Positions 1-8,053 of a stretch of 23,504 nt of DNA are shown here, piece by piece. The translations under genes were made by a program, and so were the position numbers. Below the pieces are notes generated by a model that searched no databases, was not told the DNA's origin, and was given only the letters and a program-made list of their open reading frames with translations. Origin of the DNA: an uncultured Lachnospiraceae bacterium (GTDB lineage Bacteria; Bacillota; Clostridia; Lachnospirales; Lachnospiraceae); the NCBI GenBank assembly GCA_902764045.1, contig CACWUI010000017.1, forward strand, positions 1-23,504. Direction: 5' to 3'. Every line of letters starts with the position of its first letter. Position 1 is the stretch's first letter.

Positions 1-1
1 C

Positions 2-1885
2 ATCACCGTAAGCGGCACGGTACGAAAAAGAGATCCGGAGACGGTAAATGAAAAGATAGACACGGGATTTGTGGAGCTTAAGGCTGATACACTTCAGGTA
101 CTTGGCAAAAGCCGAAACATGACACCCTTCGAGATCCGCAACTCCCATTTAAGCAATGATGAGCTGCGTCTTAAGTTCCGTTACCTGGACTTAAGAAATC
201 CCAAGCATCATGCAAATATAGTAAAGAGATCAAAGATCATCGGTTCCTTAAGAAGAAAGATGGAGGAGAGGAATTTTCTGGATATCCAGACCCCGATACT
301 TACGGCATCTTCCCCTGAGGGCGCCCGTGATTTCCTTGTGCCAAGCCGCAAGCATCCGGGCAAGTTTTATGCCCTGCCCCAGGCTCCCCAGCAGTTCAAG
401 CAGCTGCTCATGGTGTCGGGGATAGACAAATACTACCAGGTGGCGCCTTGCTTCAGGGACGAGGATGCAAGAGCAGACAGATCTCCCGGTGAGTTTTACC
501 AGCTGGACTTTGAGATGGCATTTGCCACACAGGAGGACGTGCTGAAGGTCTGCGAAGAGGTTATCTACGAGACATTTAAGGAATTTTCCGACAAGAAGAT
601 ATCACCGCCGCCATTCAGGCGCATAACATTTGCAGAGTCCATGATGAAATACGGCTCCGACAAGCCTGACCTTAGAAATCCCCTTATCATATGCGACCTT
701 ACCGATTATTTTGCAAATGTGGATTTCCCCATTTTCAAGGGCAAGCCGGTGCGCGGCATCGTGGCTGACTGCTCAGGCAAGTCCAGGAAGTTCTTCGAGG
801 ATTCCCTGAAATACGCCACATCTGCGGAGGTTGGCCTTGGGGGACTCGGGTATCTCACATTAAATGAGGGAGTATTTGAAGGCCCCATCGCCAAGTTCCT
901 GACAGATGAGAAAAAGGCAGAGATCACTGAACTTACGGGCATAAAGGAAGGGGAGACCGTTTTCTTTATCTGCGACGACAAGAAAAACGATACTGAAAAA
1001 AGAGCGGGAATGATCCGGACATGGCTGGCAGGCAAGGAACAGCTGGATCTTATAAAGGACGACTCCTTTGAATTCTGCTTTATCGTGGATTTCCCCATGT
1101 TTGAGATAGACGAAGAGACCGGGGATGTTATATTTACACACAATCCATTCTCCATGCCCCAGGGTGGTATGGATGCACTGCTTGGCCCCGACCCCACAGA
1201 GGTGCTTGCTTACCAGTACGACCTGGTGTGCAACGGCATCGAGCTTGCATCGGGGGCGGTGAGAAACCACGACGTGGAGATCATGAAGAAGGCATTTGAG
1301 ATAGCGGGATATACAGAGGATGTGCTTAAAGAAAAGTTCAACGCCCTCTATACGGCATTCCGCTACGGCGCGCCTCCTCACGCAGGTATGGCGCCGGGAA
1401 TCGACCGAATGGTGATGCTGCTTACCGACGAGGAAAAGATCATCGAGGTCATCGCATTTCCTCTCAACGGAAATGCCCAGGATCTCCTGCTTGGAGCGCC
1501 TGGCGAGGTTACGAACCAGCAGCTTGAGGAAGTGCATCTTTTGGGAGATGACAGCGTTCTTGCAGCCCGTCCCGTTACAGGCGGCGCAAAGAAGAGCAAG
1601 AGCCGGAAGCGCTCCACATTTTCAAATGCGCAGCAGCTGAATCAGATCTCTCTTACCGAGGAAGAGGATGAGCAGATGCAGGGTATATTTAAGGCCATGA
1701 AAGAGCACGAGGAAAAGATGCAGGCTGTGGATACGTCAAATGCAGCGGAGATGATCTTCGTGCAGCCTATGGTAAATGTGCTCCGTGAGGACGTGAGGAA
1801 GCAGGATTTCACAAGAGAAGAGCTGCTTGAGGGCGCGCCGGTGCACAGTGTGGACAGCTGGCAGGTGCCCAGGCTGGTAAAGTGA
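2..1885 (+). CDS. aspS-gatC: Aspartyl-tRNA synthetase fused to GatC (5' partial)
   Basis: Class II AspRS attaches aspartate to tRNA-Asp. The frame is open from base 2 and reads VSGTVRKRDPETVNEK, the end of the anticodon-binding domain, so the true start lies outside the window; the GTG at 71 is internal. Visible are class II motif 2 (FRDEDARADR, about 452-481) and motif 3 (GIDRMVMLL, about 1398-1424) with the preceding GAPPHAGMAPG. AspRS normally ends soon after motif 3. Here a basic linker (KKSKSRKR) leads to about 85 extra residues (about 1630-1885) resembling GatC: an acidic helix, then PMVNVLRED, EELLEGAP and a terminal WQVPRLVK. GatC is the small subunit that bridges GatA and GatB, and no separate gatC is seen. 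Such aspS/gatC fusions are known in some Firmicutes. The gap to the next gene is 11 bp, so the three genes are likely co-transcribed. Confidence 0.93.
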   Translation: MTVSGTVRKRDPETVNEKIDTGFVELKADTLQVLGKSRNMTPFEIRNSHLSNDELRLKFRYLDLRNPKHHANIVKRSKIIGSLRRKMEERNFLDIQTPILTASSPEGARDFLVPSRKHPGKFYALPQAPQQFKQLLMVSGIDKYYQVAPCFRDEDARADRSPGEFYQLDFEMAFATQEDVLKVCEEVIYETFKEFSDKKISPPPFRRITFAESMMKYGSDKPDLRNPLIICDLTDYFANVDFPIFKGKPVRGIVADCSGKSRKFFEDSLKYATSAEVGLGGLGYLTLNEGVFEGPIAKFLTDEKKAEITELTGIKEGETVFFICDDKKNDTEKRAGMIRTWLAGKEQLDLIKDDSFEFCFIVDFPMFEIDEETGDVIFTHNPFSMPQGGMDALLGPDPTEVLAYQYDLVCNGIELASGAVRNHDVEIMKKAFEIAGYTEDVLKEKFNALYTAFRYGAPPHAGMAPGIDRMVMLLTDEEKIIEVIAFPLNGNAQDLLLGAPGEVTNQQLEEVHLLGDDSVLAARPVTGGAKKSKSRKRSTFSNAQQLNQISLTEEEDEQMQGIFKAMKEHEEKMQAVDTSNAAEMIFVQPMVNVLREDVRKQDFTREELLEGAPVHSVDSWQVPRLVK

Positions 1886-1896
1886 GGTGACAGGAA

Positions 1897-3132
1897 ATGA
1901 GTGAATATACAGTAGAAATAAACAACAAAGGCGATATCGCGGTTGACGATATGCTTCTTGTAAAGGACTTTCCGGCGCAGGCAGGCTCAAGGATGCTTGA
2001 GGGCTTCAAGCCTCTCTTTACTGCAGAGGCGGTGACGCGTCTTGAGGAAAAGGGCTACGTGATCGCCGGCAAGACGCAGGTGGGCGAGTTCGGCCTTGAC
2101 CTTGTGGGTGAGTTTTCTTATTACGGAAAGCAGGAAGGTAGCCTTAAGGGCGCAGCGGCGTCTCTTGTGGCTGAAAATAAGGTAAAGGCCGCCCTCGGAG
2201 TGGACATGACAGGTGCCCCAAGAAGAGCAGCGGCACTGGCCGGTGTGGATTTCCTGAAACCCACCTACGGCACAGTGTCCAGATACGGCATCATTTCCTG
2301 CGCAGCCTCCGGTGAGCAGGTAGGGGTATATGCAGGGGATGTCTCCGGGATCAAAGAGATCATGGAGGTCATCTCAGGACATGACGACAAGGACGGCACA
2401 AGCCTTAAGGCATCGGACGAAGAGGTAAATGCAACAGGCGGCAATGCAGACGCACATTTTCCGGCAGATTTCGGGTACGATACGGATGCGGATGTGAGCG
2501 GGAAGAAGGTGGCTGTAGTAAAAGAGCTGCTTGATAAATGTGACGATGAAACGAAAAAGAAAATCGCAGCATTTACAGAAAAGCTGAGCAGCGCCGGAGT
2601 AAGCGTGGAAGAGATTTCCTGCGACTTTTTTGAAAATGCCAATACAGCCTGGCAGATGCTCATGACTGCGGAGACCTGCAACAACGTTTCCCGCTATGAC
2701 GGCGTAAAGTACGGTCACAGAGCGGATGACTATAAAAACATAGACGAGCTGTATGTAAATTCCAGGACGGAAGGCTTTAACTTCCTGACGAAAGCAGTGA
2801 TCCTTTACGGCTCGGATATGCTCTCGAAGAACCGTTATGAAGAGTGCTACGGCAAGGCTCTGAAGGTCCGCAGGGTGATCGCGGATAAAGTTGCAGAGCT
2901 GATGAAGACTTACGATGCCATCCTTACTCCGGCGTGCAGTAAGACAGCTTTCGAAGCTTATGACATAAAAGACGCATTTGAAAAGGTGTTTGAGGAGAGC
3001 CTGTTTACGGCAATGGCAAACCTTACAGGCGTACCGGCGCTGGTAAGCGGCGGCGTGCAGCTGATGGGTGATCACTTCAGTGAGAGCACACTGCTTAGCC
3101 TGGCAAAATCTGCAGAAAAGGAGGGCAAATGA
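1897..3132 (+). CDS. gatA: GatA-like amidotransferase subunit, N-truncated and lacking nucleophile Ser
   Basis: The GatA family uses a Lys/cis-Ser/Ser triad to release ammonia from glutamine for GatB. Family signatures here are MLLVKDF (K23, aligned with the catalytic Lys), GKTQVGEF (58-65) and LKPTYGTVSRYG (120-131). The protein is 411 residues against a usual 480-490, and about 56 residues are missing before the Lys motif. The usual GGSSGGSA is EGSLKGAA (S82 could be the cis-Ser), and the nucleophile motif DTGGSIRQPA is DMTGAPRRAA, so the nucleophilic serine is Ala107. It is therefore predicted to be glutaminase-dead, perhaps a structural subunit or one relying on free ammonia. Its position between aspS-gatC and gatB, with an ATGA overlap to gatB, argues that it belongs to the GatCAB complex. 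The start ATG has GAGGTGACAGGAA upstream. Family assignment is secure; activity is inferred. Confidence 0.85.
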   Translation: MSEYTVEINNKGDIAVDDMLLVKDFPAQAGSRMLEGFKPLFTAEAVTRLEEKGYVIAGKTQVGEFGLDLVGEFSYYGKQEGSLKGAAASLVAENKVKAALGVDMTGAPRRAAALAGVDFLKPTYGTVSRYGIISCAASGEQVGVYAGDVSGIKEIMEVISGHDDKDGTSLKASDEEVNATGGNADAHFPADFGYDTDADVSGKKVAVVKELLDKCDDETKKKIAAFTEKLSSAGVSVEEISCDFFENANTAWQMLMTAETCNNVSRYDGVKYGHRADDYKNIDELYVNSRTEGFNFLTKAVILYGSDMLSKNRYEECYGKALKVRRVIADKVAELMKTYDAILTPACSKTAFEAYDIKDAFEKVFEESLFTAMANLTGVPALVSGGVQLMGDHFSESTLLSLAKSAEKEGK

Positions 3133-3134
3133 TC

Positions 3135-4559
3135 ATGAAATACGAAGTTGTTATCGGACTTGAAACTCATGTAGAGCTGAATACAAAATCCAAGATATTC
3201 TGCTCCTGCGGCGGTCATTCTGCGGCGGGAGACCCCAACACCTGTGTATGCCCTGCCTGCAGCGGCATGCCGGGGATGCTTCCCGTAATGAACAAGCGCG
3301 TGGTAGAGCTGGCAGTTATGGCAGGACTTTTGCTGAATTGCGAGATCAGCAAATACACCACATTTGACAAGAAAAACTATTATTATCCGGACCTTCCCTG
3401 TGCGTATCAGATAACCCAGCTCAACCATCCCATTTGCACAAACGGCTGCGTGCCGGTGCAGACAAGCGAGGGGGAGCGGGAGATACATATCAAGCAGATC
3501 CATATGGAAGAGGACGCAGGAAAGCTGGTGCATATCGGCAAATTTTCAAATGTGGATTTCAACCGTACCAGCGTGCCTCTTATCGAGATTGTATCCCAGC
3601 CGGATTTCAGGAGTTCCGAGGAGGTTCTTAACTATCTGAACAAGCTGAAATCTATGTTTCGCGCAAGCGGGATATCAGAGTGCGAGGAAGGCGCGATGCG
3701 CTGTGATGTAAATATTTCCGTGCGTCCTGAGGGCAGCACCGAGCTTGGAGTGCGTTCCGAGATCAAAAACATGTCTTCCTTTGAGGCTATCGCAAAGGCC
3801 ATCAGATATGAGGCCCAGCGCCATATCGACGCCATCGAGTTTGAGACTGAAGAGCTGGTGCAGGAGACAAGAAGATTTGATGACGCCACGGGCAAGACAT
3901 TTGCAATGCGTGATAAGGAGACGGAAGCGGATTACAGGTACTTCCCGGATCCCAATCTCATGCCTATAGTCATTTCCGATGAGTGGCTGGAGGAGATCAG
4001 GGAAAGCATGCCCAAGGGTATCGACGAGAAGGAAAATGTGTACCGCGCGGCGGGTATTTCCGATAAAGAGATCGATATGCTCATCCACAACCACAATGCC
4101 AGCGAGCTTCTTGATGCGGCGGTGGAGAAGGGGTGTGACGCCAAGAATACGGCGGCATGGATCCTTACGGACTGCGCCGGGATCCTTCGTAAGAACGGAA
4201 AGCTTATTTCGGATCTGGATATATCCGCCGATGACCTGGTGGCTATCATAAATATGGTGGACAGCGGTGACGTGAACAGACAAAGCGGCAGGAAGATACT
4301 TACGGCGGTGCTTGAGGAAGGCGCAGATCCGGTGGCTTACTGCAAGGAAAACGGCCTGGACAGCAAGGCGGACGAAGGGGCGATAGAAGCGGTTATCGAG
4401 AAAGTTATCGCGGAGAACCCCAAGGCCGTGGAAGACTTCAAAGGCGGAAAGGTAAAGGCAAAGCAGGCGCTGTTCGGAGCTTGTATGAAAGAGCTGAAAG
4501 GAACGGCAAATACGGATGTGATCAGGGAACTGCTGGATAGGAAGATGGAGAGTTTATAA
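3135..4559 (+). CDS. gatB: Asp/Glu-tRNA amidotransferase subunit B
   Basis: GatB phosphorylates the misacylated Asp-tRNA(Asn) or Glu-tRNA(Gln) and uses ammonia to convert it to the amide. The protein opens with KYEVVIGLETHVEL and has the zinc-site cysteine pairs FCSCGG and CVCPACSGMPG. It continues with KKNYYYPDLP, the SEIKNMSS and ADYRYFPDPNLMP motifs, and the C-terminal YqeY-like tail domain ending in VIRELLDRKMESL. The length of about 475 is normal. Two ATGs are possible: 3129 overlaps the gatA stop (ATGA), and 3135 has GGAGGG at a better distance and gives the usual MKYEVVIGLE start. I chose 3135 and translational coupling fits either. The last codons and the following terminator are copied three times further downstream. 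Confidence 0.95.
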   Translation: MKYEVVIGLETHVELNTKSKIFCSCGGHSAAGDPNTCVCPACSGMPGMLPVMNKRVVELAVMAGLLLNCEISKYTTFDKKNYYYPDLPCAYQITQLNHPICTNGCVPVQTSEGEREIHIKQIHMEEDAGKLVHIGKFSNVDFNRTSVPLIEIVSQPDFRSSEEVLNYLNKLKSMFRASGISECEEGAMRCDVNISVRPEGSTELGVRSEIKNMSSFEAIAKAIRYEAQRHIDAIEFETEELVQETRRFDDATGKTFAMRDKETEADYRYFPDPNLMPIVISDEWLEEIRESMPKGIDEKENVYRAAGISDKEIDMLIHNHNASELLDAAVEKGCDAKNTAAWILTDCAGILRKNGKLISDLDISADDLVAIINMVDSGDVNRQSGRKILTAVLEEGADPVAYCKENGLDSKADEGAIEAVIEKVIAENPKAVEDFKGGKVKAKQALFGACMKELKGTANTDVIRELLDRKMESL

Positions 4560-4598
4560 GACGGAAAGAAGATGTGCCGGAGGGCATGTCTTTTTTTT
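4502..4598 (+). repeat. gatB 3' end plus terminator, native copy (copy 1)
   Basis: This is the in-gene reference for the three downstream duplicates. It encodes ANTDVIRELLDRKMESL, then the stop and the hairpin. The shared core at nucleotide level is CTGCTGGATAGGAAG followed by TTATAAGACGGAAAGAAG. Confidence 0.8.
4571..4598 (+). terminator. Rho-independent terminator of the aspS-gatA-gatB operon
   Basis: An 8-bp stem (GATGTGCC / GGCATGTC, including two G-T pairs) around a GGAG loop is followed directly by eight T. It lies 12 bp past the gatB stop. A closely similar hairpin recurs at 7555-7581 with the duplicated gatB tail. Confidence 0.9.
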
Positions 4599-4658
4599 CA
4601 GATGTTTCTTAGTTTGATAGGATTATGTTCAATAATACTTTTATTTAAGGTGTCTTAT

Positions 4659-4686
4659 TTGATTTATTGTTTTCGTATAGTATAAT
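4659..4686 (+). promoter_or_regulatory. Sigma-A-type promoter of the DUF2130 gene
   Basis: A -35-like TTGATT (4659-4664) and a perfect TATAAT (4681-4686) are separated by 16 bp. They lie about 60 bp upstream of the start codon, in the AT-rich spacer after the gatB terminator. Confidence 0.6.
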
Positions 4687-4749
4687 CAGTTTAGATTACT
4701 ATTTAATTCTAACTCTTAAATAAAAAAATAGTTGTGAAGGAGGTAGCAT

Positions 4750-6267
4750 ATGTCAGAAATAAAATGCCCTAAATGTGGAGAAGTTTTCAAGATTGATGAG
4801 AAAAGTTATGAATCTATTTTAAAACAAGTACAAGATAAGGAATTTGATAAAAAAATAAAGGAAAGTGAAAAGAGAATTGAAGAGTTAGGCAAAGCTAATT
4901 TTGAAAAAGAGATATCAAAGTTAAATGAGGAAAAAAACAGTAAGATTTCTGACTTAGAAAAAGAAATAAGTAATTTAAAAAAAGATTTAGATAATGAGAG
5001 GAAAAATAAAGACGCAGAGAAGAAATTGGCCATACAGGATGCAATTGATACCAAAAATGATGAGATTAGTGAAACAAAAGAAAAGATAATAGATTTAAAA
5101 AATGAATTAGAAAGAATAAAAGCTGAAAAAAAAGCGGTTGAAAAGGAAAAAAAGGAGAAGGAAAAAGCTATAGAAGAACGAGAAAAAGCAAAGGCAGAAA
5201 AAGAAATATATAAAATTAATGCTGATAAAGAACGTGAATTTTCAGAATTAAATAGCAAAATAAAAGAGTTAGAAAAGGAATTGGCAGATGAAAAAAAGGA
5301 TAAAAAGACCGAGAAAGAACTTGCAGTTCAAAAGGCTGTAAAAGAAAAGGATAAAGAAATTAGCGAGAAAACCACAAAAATAGTGTCATTGGAAAAGGAA
5401 TTAGAAAATCAAAAAAATGAAAAGGAATTATCGGAGAAAAGTATAAAAGAGTCATTCAATATGCAATTGGATGAAAAAGATAAGCAAATTGAACAATTAC
5501 GAGACTTTAAGATAAGTTTATCTACAAAGATGATAGGAGAGAGCTTGGAAAAGTATTGTGAAAACGAGTTTAACAGGATTCGTGCAACAGCTTTTCCGCA
5601 TGCGTATTTTGAAAAAGACAATGACACGAAGCCGGGTAGTAAGGGAGATTATATTTTCAGAGATTATGATGAAAATGACGAGTTTATTTCCATAATGTTT
5701 GAAATGAAAAATGAATCTGATTGTACGAAAACAAAGCATAAAAATGATGATTTTTTGAGTAAGTTAGATAAGGATAGAAAAAACAAGAATTGTGAGTATG
5801 CTATACTTGTTTCTATGCTGGAACAGGATAATGATTTATATAATGATGGTATAGTCGATGTTTCGTATAAGTATCCCAAAATGTATGTAATCAGACCCCA
5901 ATTCTTTATTCCGATAATAACACTATTAAGAAATGCATCCATAAATTCTATAGAATACAAGCATCAACTTGCTAAAATAGAGAATCAAAATATTGATATT
6001 GCGAATTTCGAAAAAGAGATGAATACTTTCAAGGATAAATTTGGAAGAAATTACAGGCTAGCAAGTGATAAATTTAAAAAAGCTATAGAGGAAATAGATA
6101 AAACTATAGAGCACTTAGAAAAAACTAAGAAAAATTTATTATCTTCAGAAGATAATCTCAGACTTGCTAACGACAAAGCGCAAGATCTAACGATAAGAAA
6201 ACTAACGAAGAATAATGAAACAATGAAGAAGAAATTTAGTGAATCACAGAAAAAGAAAAAGGAATGA
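4750..6267 (+). CDS. DUF2130-family coiled-coil protein with nuclease-like domain
   Basis: The 505-residue protein starts at ATG after a strong AAGGAGG (4737-4743). Residues 6-9 (CPKC) form half of a zinc-ribbon-like site; no second pair is seen. A very Lys/Glu-rich coiled coil runs from about 25 to 255. The next part (about 260-395) matches the DUF2130 family as I know it: ESLEKYCENEFNRI, then KGDYIF and FEMKNE. The latter two resemble the D...ExK core of PD-(D/E)XK nucleases, and CEYAILVSM with YVIRPQFF follow. A second basic coiled coil (about 405-505) ends in KKKKKE. The gene is much more AT-rich than gatB, which suggests horizontal gain. The family's role is not established; the fold and island setting make a DNA-acting or defence function plausible but unproved. 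Confidence 0.8.
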   Translation: MSEIKCPKCGEVFKIDEKSYESILKQVQDKEFDKKIKESEKRIEELGKANFEKEISKLNEEKNSKISDLEKEISNLKKDLDNERKNKDAEKKLAIQDAIDTKNDEISETKEKIIDLKNELERIKAEKKAVEKEKKEKEKAIEEREKAKAEKEIYKINADKEREFSELNSKIKELEKELADEKKDKKTEKELAVQKAVKEKDKEISEKTTKIVSLEKELENQKNEKELSEKSIKESFNMQLDEKDKQIEQLRDFKISLSTKMIGESLEKYCENEFNRIRATAFPHAYFEKDNDTKPGSKGDYIFRDYDENDEFISIMFEMKNESDCTKTKHKNDDFLSKLDKDRKNKNCEYAILVSMLEQDNDLYNDGIVDVSYKYPKMYVIRPQFFIPIITLLRNASINSIEYKHQLAKIENQNIDIANFEKEMNTFKDKFGRNYRLASDKFKKAIEEIDKTIEHLEKTKKNLLSSEDNLRLANDKAQDLTIRKLTKNNETMKKKFSESQKKKKE

Positions 6268-6404
6268 AAATGTTTTTTAAAATGAGAATACTAGTTTTTA
6301 AAAAGGATATTCTAAAAGAATTAAATAATTATTGTCGTGTATAAACTAGCAAATGTTTAAATTATTGATGAAAAAAATGAAAGCGATAAGAGGAGATAAT
6401 ATCC

Positions 6405-7330
6405 ATATCAGAAAACTAGACCATCGAATACAAAGAGTCCTGGCGGAATAAATATCTGAAGTGGATATGCGGATTCGCCAATGCCCAGGGTGGCACCATT
6501 TACATAGGTATTGATGATTCTGGAAAAACAGTAGGGGTTAAGAATAGTAAGAAACTGTTGGAGGATATCCCGAATAAGCTTTAGAATACAATGGGGATCA
6601 TAGCGGATGTGAATCTCAGGAAAGATACGGATGGAGAATGTATTGAGATAACGGTGCCGTCATATCCTGTTGGGATAACATACAAGGGTGTCTATTACTA
6701 CCGCAGTGGTTCAACACTTCAAAGGTTAACAGGTCCGGCACTAAATGATCCGGATAAATATCAGCTGGGGGCTTACATTAAAGTCGGTTATTTTGAAACG
6801 GATGCGGACTTGATCTATCAGGACGAGGTGCACGGCTCTTTGTTGGAGCAAGTTGATAAAGCTATTGATCTTATTTATACAAAATATATGAGGGCTAAGA
6901 TTCGCTATGAGGGTGTGCAAAGGATCGAGAGATATTTTGTGCCGGAGGAGGCGTTGAGGGAGGCTTTGCTAAATGCGATTTGTCATAAGAAATACCAATC
7001 AAGTATCCCTATTCAGATCAGCGTTTACGATGACAAGCTTTATGTGGCTAATATCGGTAGCCTGCCTGAAAACTGGACATTGGATAATCTTATGAAGAAG
7101 CATGCATCAAAACCGTATAATCCCGATATTGCCAATGTTTTTTGCCTGGCAGGGTTTAATTAAAGCTGGGGGCGTGGTATAGAAAAAATATCTGGTGCTC
7201 TGGAATCTGATGGTTTTCCCAAACCGGAATATTTGGTGAATCCTGAAGATATCATGGTGAAATTTACCGGACCGGAGGATAGGATTATCAGGGTGACTGA
7301 TAAGGTGACTGATAAAGAGTATCAAGTGTT
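6405..7330 (+). pseudogene. Broken AlbA_2 (Schlafen-type) putative transcriptional regulator
   Basis: One continuous reading phase encodes a recognisable AlbA_2/GHKL-like regulator broken by stops. After AGGAG (6391-6395) the expected start ATG is replaced by ATA (6399 or 6405). TAG stops fall at 6417 and 6582, and a TAA at 7162 where the family has Glu before SWGRGIEK. Conserved stretches in order are TIEYKESW, WICGFANAQGG, TIYIGIDD and VGVKNSKKLLEDIPNK in the AlbA_2 part, then YYYRSGSTLQ, EEALREALLNAICH (HATPase-like) and SWGRGIEKI. The C-terminal winged helix is missing, and the sequence runs into a GNAT-like fragment. The 190-codon stretch from 6591 is only the middle of this dead gene. 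A related intact gene lies at 8203-9597. Confidence 0.82.
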
Positions 7331-7333
7331 ACA

Positions 7334-7410
7334 GATGTTAAAACAATAACAGAAAAGGATATTAAAGAACTTGTTCCATTTGCAGAAAAAATATGGAAAG
7401 AGCACTTTGT
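7334..7410 (+). pseudogene. N-terminal fragment of a GNAT acetyltransferase
   Basis: One frame reads VKTITEKDIKEL followed by VPFAEKIWKEHF, like the first 25-30 residues of GNAT N-acetyltransferases. No start codon is in phase; an ATG at 7335 would fit after a one-base shift. The resemblance stops where the inverted repeat at 7411 begins, so only the gene's beginning remains. Assigned from memory of the family. Confidence 0.45.
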
Positions 7411-7447
7411 ATTTCGCAAAAATAAAAATTGTCCGAATTTGCGAAAT
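7411..7447 (+). promoter_or_regulatory. Orphan operator: inverted repeat, 26-bp geometry
   Basis: ATTTCGCAAA (7411-7420) and TTTGCGAAAT (7438-7447) are perfect inverted arms, offset by 27 with the full 10-mers or 26 with the 9-mers TTTCGCAAA and TTTGCGAAA. The 26-bp offset equals the half-site offset in front of both ATPase genes. An extended -10 follows at 7469-7477, but no gene does: a copy of the gatB tail comes next. Confidence 0.6.
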
Positions 7448-7468
7448 GTGATAACATTTCCATATACT

Positions 7469-7477
7469 TGATATAAT
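7469..7477 (+). promoter_or_regulatory. Extended -10 promoter element without a gene
   Basis: TG-A-TATAAT is a perfect extended -10 hexamer, 22 bp after the orphan inverted repeat. It points into the duplicated gatB tail at 7489. The gene it once served is not present. Confidence 0.5.
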
Positions 7478-7488
7478 GGAGATTGTGA

Positions 7489-7581
7489 AAAATACGTTTT
7501 ACGGATAAGAGAATTACTGGATAGGAAACTGGAGGGATTATAAGACAGAAAGAAGATGTGCAAGTGAGGCATGTCTTTTTT
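7489..7581 (+). repeat. Duplicated gatB 3' end with terminator (copy 2)
   Basis: From 7502 the frame reads RIRELLDRKLEGL and stop, against VIRELLDRKMESL in gatB. Over 59 aligned bases from that point I count 48 identities, and most codon changes are synonymous or conservative. Downstream bases (taagaCagaaagaagatgtg) and the terminator hairpin are also conserved. A small insertion follows the shared AAATACG at 7489-7495. The pattern fits a tail from a related gatB, not a recent local copy. Confidence 0.85.
7555..7581 (+). terminator. Duplicated gatB terminator
   Basis: GATGTGC / GCATGTC stem (7 bp with two G-T pairs), loop AAGTGAG, then six T. The loop differs from the native one while the stem is kept. 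Confidence 0.75.
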
Positions 7582-7649
7582 GCTATTGAGAAAAACTGAC
7601 TGATTTGCTTGAAATTCTCAAAACCATAGATAGCTGTAAGGGATTTTGG

Positions 7650-7800
7650 GATTGCGATATTTCCAGCAGATTTTGAACTCGTGAATTAGGTATTCAAGAA
7701 TTCCGAAGGCTGTGGGAGGAATTATGCAATCCGGATTTTAATTGCCTCGAATTCGAGGTAATAAAATAGAGGTAGGTGGAACTTATAAGAAAACAGGGCG
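7650..7800 (+). pseudogene. Decayed KilA-N-type DNA-binding gene fragment
   Basis: Across a stop (7674) and a frameshift near 7764 the sequence reads TRELGIQEFRRLWEEL, then NPDFNCLEFEVIK and IEVGGTY. This order resembles the KilA-N domain core (LWExLNNPxFN-xxEFE-xIKNEAG), seen in phage and mobile-element DNA-binding proteins. The beginning and end of the gene are gone. Bases 7582-7650 show only a short open stretch (LTDLLEILKTID) that I do not recognise. Family call is from memory and tentative. Confidence 0.45.
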
Positions 7801-7833
7801 CTATTAAGAGGTTATTTTACCTTATAGTATAGT

Positions 7834-7861
7834 ACCATTTTCGTGAGGTTACGAAAATGGT
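7834..7861. repeat. Perfect 11-bp inverted repeat
   Basis: ACCATTTTCGT and ACGAAAATGGT flank a 6-base spacer (GAGGTT). No T-run follows, so it is not a typical terminator. It could be an operator or a mobile-element relic. Between here and 8004 nothing else is recognisable. Confidence 0.6.
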
Positions 7862-8004
7862 CTGTTCTGTAAGTGACTTAACATAAGTATTATATTTTTA
7901 TCAAAATCACGTAGTAAAACATCTCAAAAATACATAATGATATTACTGATATAAACAAGGTCACACTTTTTGGTATTGATTCTCTCAGAACTGCTCTCTT
8001 GCTT

Positions 8005-8053
8005 TATAAGAACTCCTTAACTTTAAAAAAATATGAGTTAAGGAGCTCTTATA
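8005..8053. repeat. 18-bp inverted repeat (one mismatch) abutting gatB tail copy 3
   Basis: TATAAGAACTCCTTAACT (8005-8022) and AGTTAAGGAGCTCTTATA (8036-8053) pair over 18 positions with one mismatch. The right arm ends four bases before the ATG that begins gatB tail copy 3. It could be a former operator, a terminator without its U-tract, or an element end. Confidence 0.6.

Noticed and set aside
3434..3631. Alternative open frames inside gatB and on the reverse strand of aspS, gatA and gatB
   Set aside because: They lie wholly within well-recognised genes, show no family features or ribosome sites, and arise from GC-biased third positions.
7745..7758. Palindrome CCTCGAATTCGAGG
   Set aside because: It falls in the coding sense of the KilA-N fragment (LEFE), so it may arise from codon sequence alone.
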